Both the position numbers and the translations under genes were made by a program. Source: UBA5794 sp963714375 (GTDB lineage: Bacteria; Actinomycetota; Acidimicrobiia; Spongiisociales; UBA5794). From it: a stretch of 64,000 bases of DNA. A model generated the notes under the pieces. It saw nothing but the letters and a program-made list of their open reading frames with translations, did no database searches and was not told where the DNA came from. Every line of letters starts with the position of its first letter. Within the stretch, counting starts at the first letter, position 1. The stretch is from positions 124,001 through 188,000 of the forward strand of contig CAVQOG010000001.1 in the NCBI GenBank assembly GCA_963714375.1. Direction: 5' to 3'. Shown one piece after another: positions 1 through 8,928 of the stretch.

Positions 1-79
1 GAAAGCAAAGGTTGTGACCTCGCGCTGGCCCGATCCTGCAACAAGCTCGATCGATCTCGGCTTTCCGCAGAACGTCTGA
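1..79 (+). CDS. C-terminal end of a truncated upstream gene, function unknown
   Basis: An open frame enters from the left edge and ends with TGA at 77-79; the visible end is about 25 residues finishing in GFPQNV. The permease start follows 4 bases later, so it is probably the upstream member of the same operon. Given the neighbouring transporter and preTA genes, a pyrimidine-catabolic enzyme such as a dihydropyrimidinase or beta-ureidopropionase would fit, but the visible residues are too few to identify the family. Confidence 0.6.
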   Translation, partial: KAKVVTSRWPDPATSSIDLGFPQNV

Positions 80-83
80 GCAG

Positions 84-1028
84 ATGGCCACCCGCGAGGA
101 AACCACTCGGGCTGTTGCCCGCCATGAACGCAAGGCAGCGGTTCGCCGCGGTGTGCGGAGGGTGGTGGTCTTTCTTGCCTTTCTCGTCGCCCTCGCCCTC
201 CTGTACACCGGCTACAAAGCATTTGGCGAGTCAATCAACGACGCCCAAACAGAATGGCCGGTCATCGGGCGGGTGCTGCCGCGGACCAACGACCTCACGA
301 TGCCGCCGATCAAGGACATCGTGTTGGAGCTTGGCCAGCCTCCACAGCGAAACTCGTCAAAGCCTCTCGCCGCGTTCATCGCCGAGGCATCGTTGTTCAC
401 GTTCCGTGAGGCAGCGTTCGGTTTCTTCTTCGGCATGATGCTCGGCCTCGCGTTGGCAATCATCATGTTGCGGTCACGCTGGATCGAACGCGGACTGTCG
501 CCCTACCTGGTGGCAAGTCAGACCGTTCCCCTCGTCGCTATTGCACCGATCGTTGTCATCTGGGGGTCGAAGTCGATGGGATGGCTTCCCTTTGATTGGC
601 AGCCATGGATGTCCGTTGCGATCATCGCCACATACCTCACCTTTTTCCCCGTGGCGATGAATGGGATAAAGGGTTTGCAGTCAGCAGACACCGCGGCGAT
701 GGAGCTCATGCGGTCGTATGCCGCCTCGCGGCGCCAAACGCTCATGAAGCTGCAGCTTCCTGCTGCGCTTCCCTATCTGTTCGCCGCGTTCAAACTGGCT
801 GCCACAGTTTCGATTGTGGGAGCAATTGTCGGTGAGATCTCCGGCGGTGTTTCTGGTGGGCTTGGTCGTCTGATTCTCGACTACGCAAGCCGCTACACGA
901 CCGGACCTTCCCGGCTGTATGCGTCCGTGATGGGTGCTGCGGTCCTTGGCATCGTTGTTGTCGGGATGGTCACCATTACTGAGTTCTTCGTCATGTCCAA
1001 ACGCCAGGAAGGATCCGCCGCCCCATGA
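84..1028 (+). CDS. ABC transporter permease, NMT1/taurine-type importer
   Basis: Inner-membrane permease (314 residues) of a binding-protein-dependent importer. A basic N-terminus precedes a first membrane helix (about residues 26-46), then a soluble stretch, then the usual block of about five helices from residue 105 on. The EAA-type cytoplasmic loop is visible as the stretch around MELMRSYAASRRQTLMKLQLP, where the coupling helix meets the ATPase. The family (BPD_transp_1, SsuC/ThiX-like) imports taurine, nitrate, or pyrimidine precursors. The stop overlaps the next gene start (ATGA at 1025-1028), showing translational coupling. A second permease at 1828 implies a heterodimeric channel. The substrate is inferred from the downstream preTA genes. 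Confidence 0.9.
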   Translation: MATREETTRAVARHERKAAVRRGVRRVVVFLAFLVALALLYTGYKAFGESINDAQTEWPVIGRVLPRTNDLTMPPIKDIVLELGQPPQRNSSKPLAAFIAEASLFTFREAAFGFFFGMMLGLALAIIMLRSRWIERGLSPYLVASQTVPLVAIAPIVVIWGSKSMGWLPFDWQPWMSVAIIATYLTFFPVAMNGIKGLQSADTAAMELMRSYAASRRQTLMKLQLPAALPYLFAAFKLAATVSIVGAIVGEISGGVSGGLGRLILDYASRYTTGPSRLYASVMGAAVLGIVVVGMVTITEFFVMSKRQEGSAAP

Positions 1029-1831
1029 CCGACCATGAAACCCAGATTTCACCCGCCACTGCCACGGTTGAGATCGGAGCGGTGTCGAAGGTGTTCAACG
1101 TCGGCAAGCCGAATGAGGTGCACGCCCTCGACGGCATTGATCTCACGATCGACGAAGGGACGTTTGTTTCTCTGATCGGTCCATCAGGTTGCGGCAAGTC
1201 GACGCTGCTTCGGCTGATGGGTGCGTTGACGCATCCAACTGAGGGATCGGTCGTCGTGAACGGGAAGTCGGCAGATCAGGCGCGGCTCGACCGCGACTAC
1301 GGCATGGCGTTCCAAACGTCAGGGTTGTTCGAGTGGAGGACCGTGACCCAGAACATCGAGCTCCCTCTTCAGCTGATGGGTTGGGACAAGTCGCTACGCA
1401 AGGAGCGGGCGACCGAGATGCTCAAACTTGTGAAGCTTCCCGAATTCGGCGATCACTATCCGCGTGAGCTATCGGGCGGGATGCGGCAGCGTGTAGCAAT
1501 TGCGCGGGCACTTTCGTTCCGACCCCAGCTTCTCCTCATGGATGAACCTTTCGGGGCCCTCGACGAGATGACCCGTGAGCACATGCAGATGGAAGTTCTC
1601 GAGATTTGGGAGAAGACAGGAAAGACCATCGTGTTCGTCACCCATTCAATCCCAGAGGCAGTGTTCCTGTCCAACCGAGTCGTCGTCATGTCACCGCGGC
1701 CCGGACGGATTGCAGCGGACATCTCGGTGGGCCTCGGAAAGCGCAGTTTCGATACGCGGGAATCGCAGGCGTTCTTCGATTCGATCACCGAGGTACGTGA
1801 GGCGCTTCGGTTCGAGGAGTCCAACGGGTGA
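1025..1831 (+). CDS. ABC transporter ATP-binding protein
   Basis: Cytoplasmic nucleotide-binding subunit, 268 residues, which drives import through the flanking permeases. Walker A is GPSGCGKST (about residues 52-60), the Q-loop lies in the MAFQTSGLFEWRTV segment, the signature is LSGGMRQR, Walker B is LLLMDEPFGALD, and the H-loop is FVTHSI. This matches the SsuB/TauB/ThiZ branch. It overlaps both neighbours by four bases (ATGA before, GTGA after), so the permease-ATPase-permease genes form one coupled unit. Confidence 0.95.
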   Translation: MTDHETQISPATATVEIGAVSKVFNVGKPNEVHALDGIDLTIDEGTFVSLIGPSGCGKSTLLRLMGALTHPTEGSVVVNGKSADQARLDRDYGMAFQTSGLFEWRTVTQNIELPLQLMGWDKSLRKERATEMLKLVKLPEFGDHYPRELSGGMRQRVAIARALSFRPQLLLMDEPFGALDEMTREHMQMEVLEIWEKTGKTIVFVTHSIPEAVFLSNRVVVMSPRPGRIAADISVGLGKRSFDTRESQAFFDSITEVREALRFEESNG

Positions 1832-2604
1832 TCAAGCGAGGCTGGGACGCGGCATTTCCCTCACTGGTGATCGGTCTCGGTGGACTTCTTCTGTGGGAGA
1901 TCTCGCTGCTGCTGGCGAAACCCGACGGGTTCCTGCTTCCGCGCCCAACCGAGATACTCGAGGCGCTCAACGAGCATTCCGCTGCGATCTGGTCGGCAAC
2001 CATCAACACGGGCTACATCGTGGTCACGGGCCTGATCGTCGGTGTTCTGCTCGGAATCGCCTGGGCACTGCTCGTGTCCCGCTTCCGAATCGCGGATGAG
2101 ACCCTCACCCCTCTTGCCATTTCGTTGAATGCGATCCCCATCATCGCTCTCGCTCCGATCTTCAATGCCTGGTACGGACTCCTTTCTCCAACGTCGAATC
2201 AGGCGATCGTTGTGCTCCTCGTGTTTTTCCCCGTCTTCATCAACACCACGAGGGGCTTGACAAGCGTTGGATCCACCGAGATCGAACTCATGCACTCGTA
2301 CGCTGCATCGAAGTGGGAGATCACCAGAATGATCCGGATCCCCAGCGCCATGCCGCTGTTCTTCACCGCCCTCAAGATTGCGTCATCTCTTGCAGTGATT
2401 GGGGCGATCGTGGCAGAGTATTTCGGTGGGAGCCAAGACACGCTCGGGCAGTTTATTGTCCAGAACGCAGCGTCAGGGAGATACACAGATGCCTGGGCAG
2501 CAGTTGTGGCGGCCAGCGCCATGGGAATCATCCTGTATCTTGTGAGCGGAGGGTTTGAAAGGGTTGCCACCCCGTGGCGACCAGATGTAGATGTCGTTGG
2601 GTGA
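1828..2604 (+). CDS. ABC transporter permease, second subunit
   Basis: Second inner-membrane permease, 258 residues, starting GTG inside the stop of the ATPase gene. Six hydrophobic segments are visible, and the coupling-helix motif is around IELMHSYAASKWEITRMIRIP, parallel to that of the first permease. The pair thus resembles heterodimeric NMT1-type importers rather than the more usual homodimer. It ends 34 bases before the binding-protein gene, which has its own GAGGAG ribosome-binding site. Confidence 0.92.
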   Translation: MIKRGWDAAFPSLVIGLGGLLLWEISLLLAKPDGFLLPRPTEILEALNEHSAAIWSATINTGYIVVTGLIVGVLLGIAWALLVSRFRIADETLTPLAISLNAIPIIALAPIFNAWYGLLSPTSNQAIVVLLVFFPVFINTTRGLTSVGSTEIELMHSYAASKWEITRMIRIPSAMPLFFTALKIASSLAVIGAIVAEYFGGSQDTLGQFIVQNAASGRYTDAWAAVVAASAMGIILYLVSGGFERVATPWRPDVDVVG

Positions 2605-2638
2605 CCCAGCGATGACCATGGACGAGTGAGGAGACTCA

Positions 2639-3781
2639 ATGCAATTGATCAAGAAGCAAGGTGCGGCACGATGGCTTGTCGTGTTTGCCGTTGTTGCCAT
2701 GCTGGCGGCGGCATGTAGCTCCGACAGCGATGACACCACAACGACCGCTGGTGAGATGGAGGCAGAGCTGACACCGGTCTCGCTGCAACTCCAATGGTTC
2801 ACCCAGGCACAGTTTGCCGGATACTACGCGGCGGTGGCCGAGGGCTTCTACGAGGATCTCGGTCTCGACGTCACGATCCTTGAAGGTGGAGTGGACATCG
2901 TCCCAGCGACGGTTCTCGGCGCAGGTGGCGCTGACTTTGCTGAATCCTGGGCCGTGCGTGCACTTGGACCGAGAGAAGAGGGTGCCGATGTTGTGAATAT
3001 CTCCCAGATATTCGAACGATCAGCAACGCTGCAGGTTTCGTTTGCAGACCAAGGCATCACGACACCGGCCGATCTGGCGGGTAAGAACGTCGGGAGCTGG
3101 GGCTTCGGCAATGAGGCTGAGCTGTACGCAGGGCTCCGCAGCGCCGGACTCGATCCGCAAGCTGATGTCAACATCGTCCAGCAGCAGTTCGACATGCTTG
3201 CGTTCATCGCAGGCGACATCGACGCTGCCCAGGCAATGACCTACAACGAATACGCCCAGGTACTCGAGACGGTCAACCCCGCAACGGGTGAGCTGTTCAA
3301 GCCAGAGGACCTCGCTGTCATTGACTGGAACAAGGTTGGCACAGCAATGCTCCAGGACGGCATCTGGGCCGACGCTGGCCGCCTCGAAAGCGACCCCGCA
3401 TACCGAGAGACTGCCGTGAAGCTGGTTCAGGGATCGATCATGGGATGGGCATTCTGTCGGGACAACTTTGACGAGTGTGTCGCTCACGTGATCGCCGCAG
3501 GTCCGACCCTTGGCGAAGTACATCAGCGTTGGATGCTCAACGAGATCAACAACCTGATTTGGCCTGCATCCAACGGTGTCGGCACCATGGATCCGAATCT
3601 GTGGAATCAGACCATTCAGAATGCAATTGATGGCGAGCTCCTTTCGGCTGACCCAGGGCCTGACGCGTATCGCACGGACATCAACGAAGAGGCACTCACG
3701 AACCTTCGTGCTGCCGGTGTTGATGTCGACGGGAACGGGTGGACACCGAAGGTGATAGAACTCACCGAGGGCGGCGAGTAG
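2639..3781 (+). CDS. NMT1/THI5-like substrate-binding lipoprotein
   Basis: Extracytoplasmic receptor of the importer, 380 residues. It has a positively charged N-terminus, a hydrophobic signal segment and a lipobox ending at Cys26 (LAAACSS), so it is lipid-anchored. The mature part opens with the family hallmark VSLQLQWFTQAQFAGYYAA and has the ADFAESWA and YNEYAQVL regions seen in THI5/NMT1-like receptors for hydroxymethylpyrimidine-type or riboflavin-type ligands. With preTA immediately downstream, a pyrimidine or related heterocycle is the most economical ligand (inference). The ATG follows a GAGGAG site at good spacing. Confidence 0.88.
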   Translation: MQLIKKQGAARWLVVFAVVAMLAAACSSDSDDTTTTAGEMEAELTPVSLQLQWFTQAQFAGYYAAVAEGFYEDLGLDVTILEGGVDIVPATVLGAGGADFAESWAVRALGPREEGADVVNISQIFERSATLQVSFADQGITTPADLAGKNVGSWGFGNEAELYAGLRSAGLDPQADVNIVQQQFDMLAFIAGDIDAAQAMTYNEYAQVLETVNPATGELFKPEDLAVIDWNKVGTAMLQDGIWADAGRLESDPAYRETAVKLVQGSIMGWAFCRDNFDECVAHVIAAGPTLGEVHQRWMLNEINNLIWPASNGVGTMDPNLWNQTIQNAIDGELLSADPGPDAYRTDINEEALTNLRAAGVDVDGNGWTPKVIELTEGGE

Positions 3782-3825
3782 CCACCCCACAAAGCTGAGG
3801 ATTGAGACAACAGGATGGAACGGGT

Positions 3826-5157
3826 ATGAACCAGATGGAGCCACCGGCGATTGCGGTGTCGGCCCTCAGGCCGGCACCGACGATGACCTGGGACGAGGCG
3901 CTTGTTGAGGCACATCGATGTCTGATGTGTTGGGATGCACCGTGTACGCGGGCGTGCCCAACAAGCATCAATGTGCCACAGTTCATCAAGCGGATATCGA
4001 CCGGTGATCTCCTCGGTTCTGCCCGAACCATCCTGTCGTCGAACATCCTCGGAGCATCGTGTGCACGGGTATGCCCTGTCGAGATGCTCTGCGAGGGTGC
4101 ATGCGTCCTCAACGAACTGCACGAGCGACCGATCCAGATCGGTCGTCTCCAGGCGTTCGGGACGGAGGATGTCGTCTTCGGCAACGTCAATCCGTTCGAG
4201 ATGGCCGCCCCGACGGGACACTCGATCGGGATCATCGGGGCAGGACCGGCAGGGCTGTCTGCGGGTGCCGAGTTGGTCAAGCTCGGCCACTCCGTCGTGA
4301 TCTACGATGCACGGCCACAACCCGGTGGCCTCAACACCTACGGTGTCGCCAATTACAAGATGGATATGGACACAGCAATCGCCGAGGTTGCGTTCATCAC
4401 AGGCCTCGGAGTCGAGATTCGCAACGGTGTTTCCGTTGGCTCCTCGCCGAGCTCCGACATCTCGATCGATGAGCTCATGGCCGCCCACGAGGTTGTCTTC
4501 GTTGGCGTTGGTCTTGGGGACATACCACAACTCGGCATCGCAGGAGAGAATCTCACCGGTGTCGAAGACGCTCTTGATTTCATCGCAGACGTCCGCAGTG
4601 GCTCTGTCGATGTCAGCGGTCAGCGTGTCGCGGTCATCGGTGGTGGCAATACGGCGATTGATGCTGCTACGCAGTCGGCTCTTTCGGGTGCACACCATGT
4701 GTATCTCGTCTACCGACGAGGTCGTGAACAGATGGGTGGCTACCCCCACGACATTGAGCGTGCGCTGAAGAACGGTGTTGAGTTTGTTCACTGGAGCACA
4801 CCTGAGCGGATTGAAGGAAGCGATTCCGTCGAGCGTTTGATCTGTACACGGACCGAACTCAACGCCGATGGCAAGCTGGTCGAGATCAGTGGGACCGAGT
4901 ACGGGATCCCCGTCGATCGAGTTCTACGCGCGACGGGCCAGGCGAAACGGACCGGGTTTCTCGGGGCGCTGCCTGGGGTGGAAACCGACCGTGGAGGCCG
5001 GGTCGTCGTTGACGAGCATCACAGGACAGGCAATGACCGCATTTGGGCAGGCGGTGACTGTGTCAACGGTGGCAAGGAAGTCGTCAACGCAGTTGAGCAC
5101 GGCAAGATTGCAGCCCGCAATATCCACGAGGCGCTGCTGGCGCCCGCCGGCGTCTGA
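3826..5157 (+). CDS. preT: NAD-dependent dihydropyrimidine dehydrogenase, subunit PreT
   Basis: Flavoprotein subunit of the cytosolic enzyme that reduces uracil and thymine to dihydropyrimidines (or runs in reverse), the first step of reductive pyrimidine catabolism. The N-terminal cysteine-rich helical domain carries CLMCWDAPCTRACP and CARVCPVEMLCEGAC, which bind Fe-S clusters as in glutamate synthase small subunits. A dinucleotide fold follows at IGIIGAGPAGLSAG (FAD) and a second at VAVIGGGNTAIDAA (NAD(P)H). I chose ATG 3826 (443 residues) over an upstream TTG at 3802 because it directly precedes the conserved domain and follows AGGATGG. preA starts 9 bases after the stop behind GAGGAG. Confidence 0.93.
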   Translation: MNQMEPPAIAVSALRPAPTMTWDEALVEAHRCLMCWDAPCTRACPTSINVPQFIKRISTGDLLGSARTILSSNILGASCARVCPVEMLCEGACVLNELHERPIQIGRLQAFGTEDVVFGNVNPFEMAAPTGHSIGIIGAGPAGLSAGAELVKLGHSVVIYDARPQPGGLNTYGVANYKMDMDTAIAEVAFITGLGVEIRNGVSVGSSPSSDISIDELMAAHEVVFVGVGLGDIPQLGIAGENLTGVEDALDFIADVRSGSVDVSGQRVAVIGGGNTAIDAATQSALSGAHHVYLVYRRGREQMGGYPHDIERALKNGVEFVHWSTPERIEGSDSVERLICTRTELNADGKLVEISGTEYGIPVDRVLRATGQAKRTGFLGALPGVETDRGGRVVVDEHHRTGNDRIWAGGDCVNGGKEVVNAVEHGKIAARNIHEALLAPAGV

Positions 5158-5166
5158 GGAGGAGCG

Positions 5167-6471
5167 ATGGCTGACCTATCAGTGAACATCTGCGGCATCG
5201 AGTCGCCGAATCCGTTTTGGCTCGCATCCGCACCTCCGACGAACACCGGCGATCAGATCGCCCGCGCCTTTGACGCGGGGTGGGGTGGAGCGGTGTGGAA
5301 GACCCTCGGCGAACCGATAGAGAATGTCTACAGCCGCTACTCGTCGGTCGACATCAACGGGTCGCGCATGATGGGCCTGAACAATATTGAGCTCATCACT
5401 GACCGTTCACTCGACGTGAACCTCATCGAGATCGAGGAGGTCAAGCGACGTTATCCGGACAATGTCGTGATCGTGAGCCTCATGGTCGAATCGGATCCCG
5501 ATGCGTGGGATACGATCATCAAGCAGGTCGAACAGGCAGGCGCCGACGGCATCGAGCTCAACTTCGGGTGTCCTCACGGCATGTCAGAACGTGGCATGGG
5601 AGCCGCAGTCGGCCAGGTGCCCGAGTACACATGTGACATCACGACATGGGCCAAGTCGTCCGCCACGACTCCCGTGTTCGTCAAGTTGACACCCAACATC
5701 ACCGACATCCGATACGCCGCACGCGCGGCCAAAGACGGTGGTGCCGATGCGGTGTCGCTGATCAACACGATCAACTCGATCACCGGTGTCGATCTGGATT
5801 CCTTCACGCCTCGTCCCGTTGTGGGTGAGATGTCGAGCCATGGCGGATACTGCGGCCCCGCGGTCAAGCCGATAGCGCTCAACATGGTGGCTTCGATCGC
5901 TGCGGATCCTGAAACGGCTGATCTCCCCATCTCGGGGATCGGTGGGATTGGGACATGGCAGGACGTTGCCGAATACATCCTGTTGGGGGCGACGACGATT
6001 CAGGTCTGCACTGCGGTCATGCACTACGGCTACCGAATAGTCGAGGGCATGCACGAGGGTCTTTCGAACTACCTCGACGAGAAGGGCCTCTCAAGCGTCG
6101 ATGAGCTGCGAGGCAAGTCGCTTGAACGTGTCACGACGTGGGAGAACCTCGACATCAACTTTGTTCTGAAGGCAAGCATCGATCAGGAGCTGTGCATCGG
6201 CTGTGCGTTGTGCTACATCGCCTGCGAGGACGGTGCCCACCAGGCGATCGGATCGAAGCCGACCGACGACGGCAAGACCGAGGTGTGGATCAAGTACGAC
6301 GACTGTGTCGGGTGCAACCTGTGCAGCCTCGTATGCCCCGTGAAGGACTGCATCACGATGGTCCCCCAAGATGTGGGTGCAACATCGATGACCTGGGTCG
6401 AATACAGCGGCGACAACCCCCCCGGAGAGCTCTACCCACGGCCCAAACACGGCCTGACCATCACCCGCTGA
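5167..6471 (+). CDS. preA: NAD-dependent dihydropyrimidine dehydrogenase, subunit PreA
   Basis: Catalytic FMN subunit, 434 residues. The first ~310 residues form a dihydroorotate-dehydrogenase-like barrel: SPNPFWLASAPPT at the N-terminus, ELNFGCPHGMSERGMGAA around the catalytic Cys loop, and the FMN phosphate site near GIGGIGTW. The C-terminal ferredoxin module has two 4Fe-4S motifs, CIGCALCYIAC and CVGCNLCSLVCP, which pass electrons to PreT. This is the last gene before a hairpin terminator. The next enzymes of the pathway (dihydropyrimidinase, ureidopropionase) are not downstream and may lie to the left of the window. Confidence 0.95.
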   Translation: MADLSVNICGIESPNPFWLASAPPTNTGDQIARAFDAGWGGAVWKTLGEPIENVYSRYSSVDINGSRMMGLNNIELITDRSLDVNLIEIEEVKRRYPDNVVIVSLMVESDPDAWDTIIKQVEQAGADGIELNFGCPHGMSERGMGAAVGQVPEYTCDITTWAKSSATTPVFVKLTPNITDIRYAARAAKDGGADAVSLINTINSITGVDLDSFTPRPVVGEMSSHGGYCGPAVKPIALNMVASIAADPETADLPISGIGGIGTWQDVAEYILLGATTIQVCTAVMHYGYRIVEGMHEGLSNYLDEKGLSSVDELRGKSLERVTTWENLDINFVLKASIDQELCIGCALCYIACEDGAHQAIGSKPTDDGKTEVWIKYDDCVGCNLCSLVCPVKDCITMVPQDVGATSMTWVEYSGDNPPGELYPRPKHGLTITR

Positions 6472-6500
6472 TTCCCGATCGTTCGCGTACCCAGGGTATG

Positions 6501-6522
6501 AACCCACCGAAAACGGTGGGTT
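6501..6522. terminator. Hairpin between convergent preA and the pilin-like gene
   Basis: AACCCACCG and CGGTGGGTT form a perfect 9-bp stem around a four-A loop. It sits between two convergent genes, so it can serve both strands; no strong U-tract follows on either side. Confidence 0.6.
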
Positions 6523-6587
6523 ACAGCCCAGAGAATGAGGGACGTGTACCGATCAGCCCCCAGCTCCGGTGGCTCCCCCGGCAATAA

Positions 6588-7265
6588 CTACCCGGGTACG
6601 CTGACGAAAACGACAGGTTCCGTTGTTGCGTAAGTGACGCCCTCGCCGTTTTCGGGCTTCGTCGTGACGGAAATCACTCGGAACTGGACCGAGACGGCTT
6701 GGTTCCCCTTGTTGACGCTGATGATGCCCGTGCCCTGAGGACCGCCCTCGCTTGGAGGACCGATCTCGAGCGTCGTGACAGTCGTGGGCTCGTTGCCATT
6801 CACCTTTGTGGTGACGATTTCGATCGTCAGCTCGACATCCTCGCCCCAAGTGTTGTGGAAGATGGCACTTGCTTTCCACTTCCCCTGCGATTCATTGCGC
6901 CATTCGAACAAACCCTCGTCTGCCGTGATGACGGGTGTGGGGATCGTGGTCGTCGTCGTCGAGGTTGTCGTGGTGGACGTCGGGGGTATCGTGGTGGTGG
7001 TCGTCGTGGTGGTCGTGGTCGAGGTGGTCGTGGTGGTGGTGCCATCACCGCCACCGGATCCGTCGTCGGATGTATCCCAAAGTGTGGCGCTGGCAGAGAT
7101 ACCAGCTGTCATGTCGTCAAGTTCGTGAGTCACGGCGGTGTCGACAGCCGCTATGGCGCCGAGGGAGGCCACTGCGAAAAGCGCTCCAAGGAGGGCGTAC
7201 TCAACCCCTGTCACACCCGCTTCGGAGCGCAATTTGATCAGCTGCAGGAGTGGTTTGATGTTCAT
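6588..7265 (-). CDS. Pilin-like secreted protein with Thr-rich linker
   Basis: 225 residues. The N-terminus has a Flp/type IVb pilin-like processing and helix region (EAGVTGVEYALLGALFAV, with the Glu five residues after the Gly). It is followed by a long low-complexity linker of Thr runs with Pro/Ile breaks (about residues 75-112) and a C-terminal domain of about 110 residues rich in beta-type sequence that I do not recognise. Normal Flp pilins are 50-80 residues, so this looks like a pilin-type anchor or minor pilin carrying an extracellular domain on a stalk. No tad/prepilin peptidase genes are nearby. The linker DNA is a (GTG/GTC)n-like tract that could vary in length. Confidence 0.75.
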   Translation of the reverse strand: MNIKPLLQLIKLRSEAGVTGVEYALLGALFAVASLGAIAAVDTAVTHELDDMTAGISASATLWDTSDDGSGGGDGTTTTTTSTTTTTTTTTTIPPTSTTTTSTTTTTIPTPVITADEGLFEWRNESQGKWKASAIFHNTWGEDVELTIEIVTTKVNGNEPTTVTTLEIGPPSEGGPQGTGIISVNKGNQAVSVQFRVISVTTKPENGEGVTYATTEPVVFVSVPG

Positions 7266-7339
7266 GTCAATTCAATCGGCAGATTGGTACCGAAGTGAAG
7301 GACTAATGATCGTCGTGCAGGATGACTAGTCAGATGGGA

Positions 7340-7837
7340 CTACACGTCGATTGGATTGGCAAGGCCTTCGACGACGCGAACGTCCTGCATCCGGGAGAAG
7401 ACCTCAGGGTCCACGGTCACCTTCATGTCGCGTGAGCCACCACCGACGACGACCCAGGGATGAGCCATGACGGCACCGTCAACGAGCACCGAGACACCGG
7501 GTGGGAGGCCGAACGGCGTGACGCCACCCATCACCATGCCCGTCACTTCGGCGGTGACTTCTGGGGGAGCGAACGAGACCTTCTTGACGTCCATCTCGCG
7601 ACGAGCAACGCCGTTGACATCGAGTCGATGTGTTGCAAGCACCATGCACACGGCATAGACACCCTGAGGTCGTTTCGATGCAAGCATGATGGCGTTCGCT
7701 GAGCGTTCGAGCGGGATGTCGTATGCCTCACAGAATTGCGCCGTGTCAGCGAGATCGGGATCGCATTCCATGGTGTCGAAATTGGCTGTGAGGCCAACGA
7801 GGGTTTCGATCACCGACCGCTTCACATCGGAGGTCAC
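7340..7837 (-). CDS. YbaK/ProX-type aminoacyl-tRNA deacylase family protein
   Basis: A protein of about 165 residues with the YbaK/EbsC fold: the hydrophobic strand AIMLASKRPQGVYAVCMVLA, the segment KKVSFAPPEVTAEVTGMVMGGVTPFG (conserved GGVxPFG loop) and VLVDGAVM. Relatives hydrolyse mischarged aminoacyl-tRNAs in trans. I chose the GTG at 7837 because it overlaps the phosphofructokinase stop (GTGA), indicating coupling; a GTG at 7885 would extend it into that gene by about 50 bases. The substrate tRNA cannot be told from sequence alone. Confidence 0.85.
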   Translation of the reverse strand: MTSDVKRSVIETLVGLTANFDTMECDPDLADTAQFCEAYDIPLERSANAIMLASKRPQGVYAVCMVLATHRLDVNGVARREMDVKKVSFAPPEVTAEVTGMVMGGVTPFGLPPGVSVLVDGAVMAHPWVVVGGGSRDMKVTVDPEVFSRMQDVRVVEGLANPIDV

Positions 7838-8928
7838 GGACGGTCGCCCATGCAGACGCCGAGTGCCCTTGCGGATTCCACCCACGGGTGATCATGCGGA
7901 ACGAGATGTACCTTGCCAGCGACGTCTGCGATGGGAACCAACTCGACTCCCTCGCCACGCGAGGCGATCATCACGCCGGTGCGACCGGCTGCGACCGCTG
8001 CTGTCGCCGCCACCCCGAGTTTTGTGGCGACAACCCTGTCCATCGGTGACGGAGCACCGCCGCGCTGGACGTGCCCAAGGATCGTGACACGGGCCTCGAG
8101 GCCGGTGCTCTTTTCGAGTTGTGTGGCGATTTCAACGGTCGTCTTACGCTTCTTCAGCAACTGCTTCACCTGGTCGGGCGCATCGTCGGACTCGGGTATC
8201 GCGTCGATCATCCCAGCAAGCTTCGTTGAGACCGCCCCTTCCGCAACGGCAACGATCGAGAAGGTCGAACCAGCTGCTTGTCTCAGAGATATGGCTTCGG
8301 CGATGGCGTCGACCGAATAGGGGATCTCGGGAATCACGATCACGTCAGCACCGCCCCCAAGGCCGGCACCCAACGTGAGCCAACCAACATTGTGTCCCAT
8401 GATTTCAACAACGATGATCCGGTGGTGCGAATGCGCAGTCGAGTGGAGCCTGTCGACGGCCTCCGTCGCGATTCCGAGTGCTGTGTCGAACCCGAGCGTG
8501 GCGTCCGTTCCCACGAGATCGGCATCGATCGTCTTGGGAAGCGTGATGATCGGAAGTCCCTTCTCGGAGAGGATGAGTGCGTTCTTGTGTGTGCCGCCGC
8601 CTCCGAGACACACCAAGGCATCGAGGTTGTGATGTTTGAAGTTGTCAAGCATCACGTCTGTCATGTCCAGGACCTTGTCACCGACCTTCATCCGGTGCGG
8701 CTTGTCGCGACCTGTTCCCAGAATCGTGCCCCCCGTGGTGAGAATTCCAGAGAGGAGATCGTTGTCGAGCCGCATGATGCGGTTCTGCATCAGCCCCCGG
8801 AACCCGTCCTTGAAGCCAATGACATTCCAGCCATGCTGACGAATCGCCGATTTCCCGATCGCCCGAATGGCGGCGTTGAGTCCGGGGGAGTCTCCTCCCG
8901 CCGTGAGGATTCCGATGCTCTTGGTCAC
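7834..8928 (-). CDS. pfkA: 6-phosphofructokinase
   Basis: Glycolytic kinase phosphorylating fructose 6-phosphate, about 364 residues from GTG 8928 (an upstream GTG at 8958 adds ten residues with no homology value). Visible motifs are ILTAGGDSPGLNAAIRA (nucleotide loop), GGTILGTGR, LPKTIDADL (catalytic TIDxD aspartate), VVEIMGHNVGWL and LGHVQRGGAPSPMDR (the classical PFK signature). The donor-site segment is GGGGTHKNA where E. coli has GGDGS, and TIDND is TIDAD, so the phosphoryl donor (ATP or PPi) and regulation are uncertain. It is translationally coupled to the YbaK gene. Confidence 0.93.
   Translation of the reverse strand: MTKSIGILTAGGDSPGLNAAIRAIGKSAIRQHGWNVIGFKDGFRGLMQNRIMRLDNDLLSGILTTGGTILGTGRDKPHRMKVGDKVLDMTDVMLDNFKHHNLDALVCLGGGGTHKNALILSEKGLPIITLPKTIDADLVGTDATLGFDTALGIATEAVDRLHSTAHSHHRIIVVEIMGHNVGWLTLGAGLGGGADVIVIPEIPYSVDAIAEAISLRQAAGSTFSIVAVAEGAVSTKLAGMIDAIPESDDAPDQVKQLLKKRKTTVEIATQLEKSTGLEARVTILGHVQRGGAPSPMDRVVATKLGVAATAAVAAGRTGVMIASRGEGVELVPIADVAGKVHLVPHDHPWVESARALGVCMGDRP

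Noticed and set aside
6900..7060. Long overlapping frames (plus and minus) across the Thr-rich region
   Set aside because: They are shadows of the repetitive codons of the pilin-like gene; only the frame with the pilin N-terminus makes sense.
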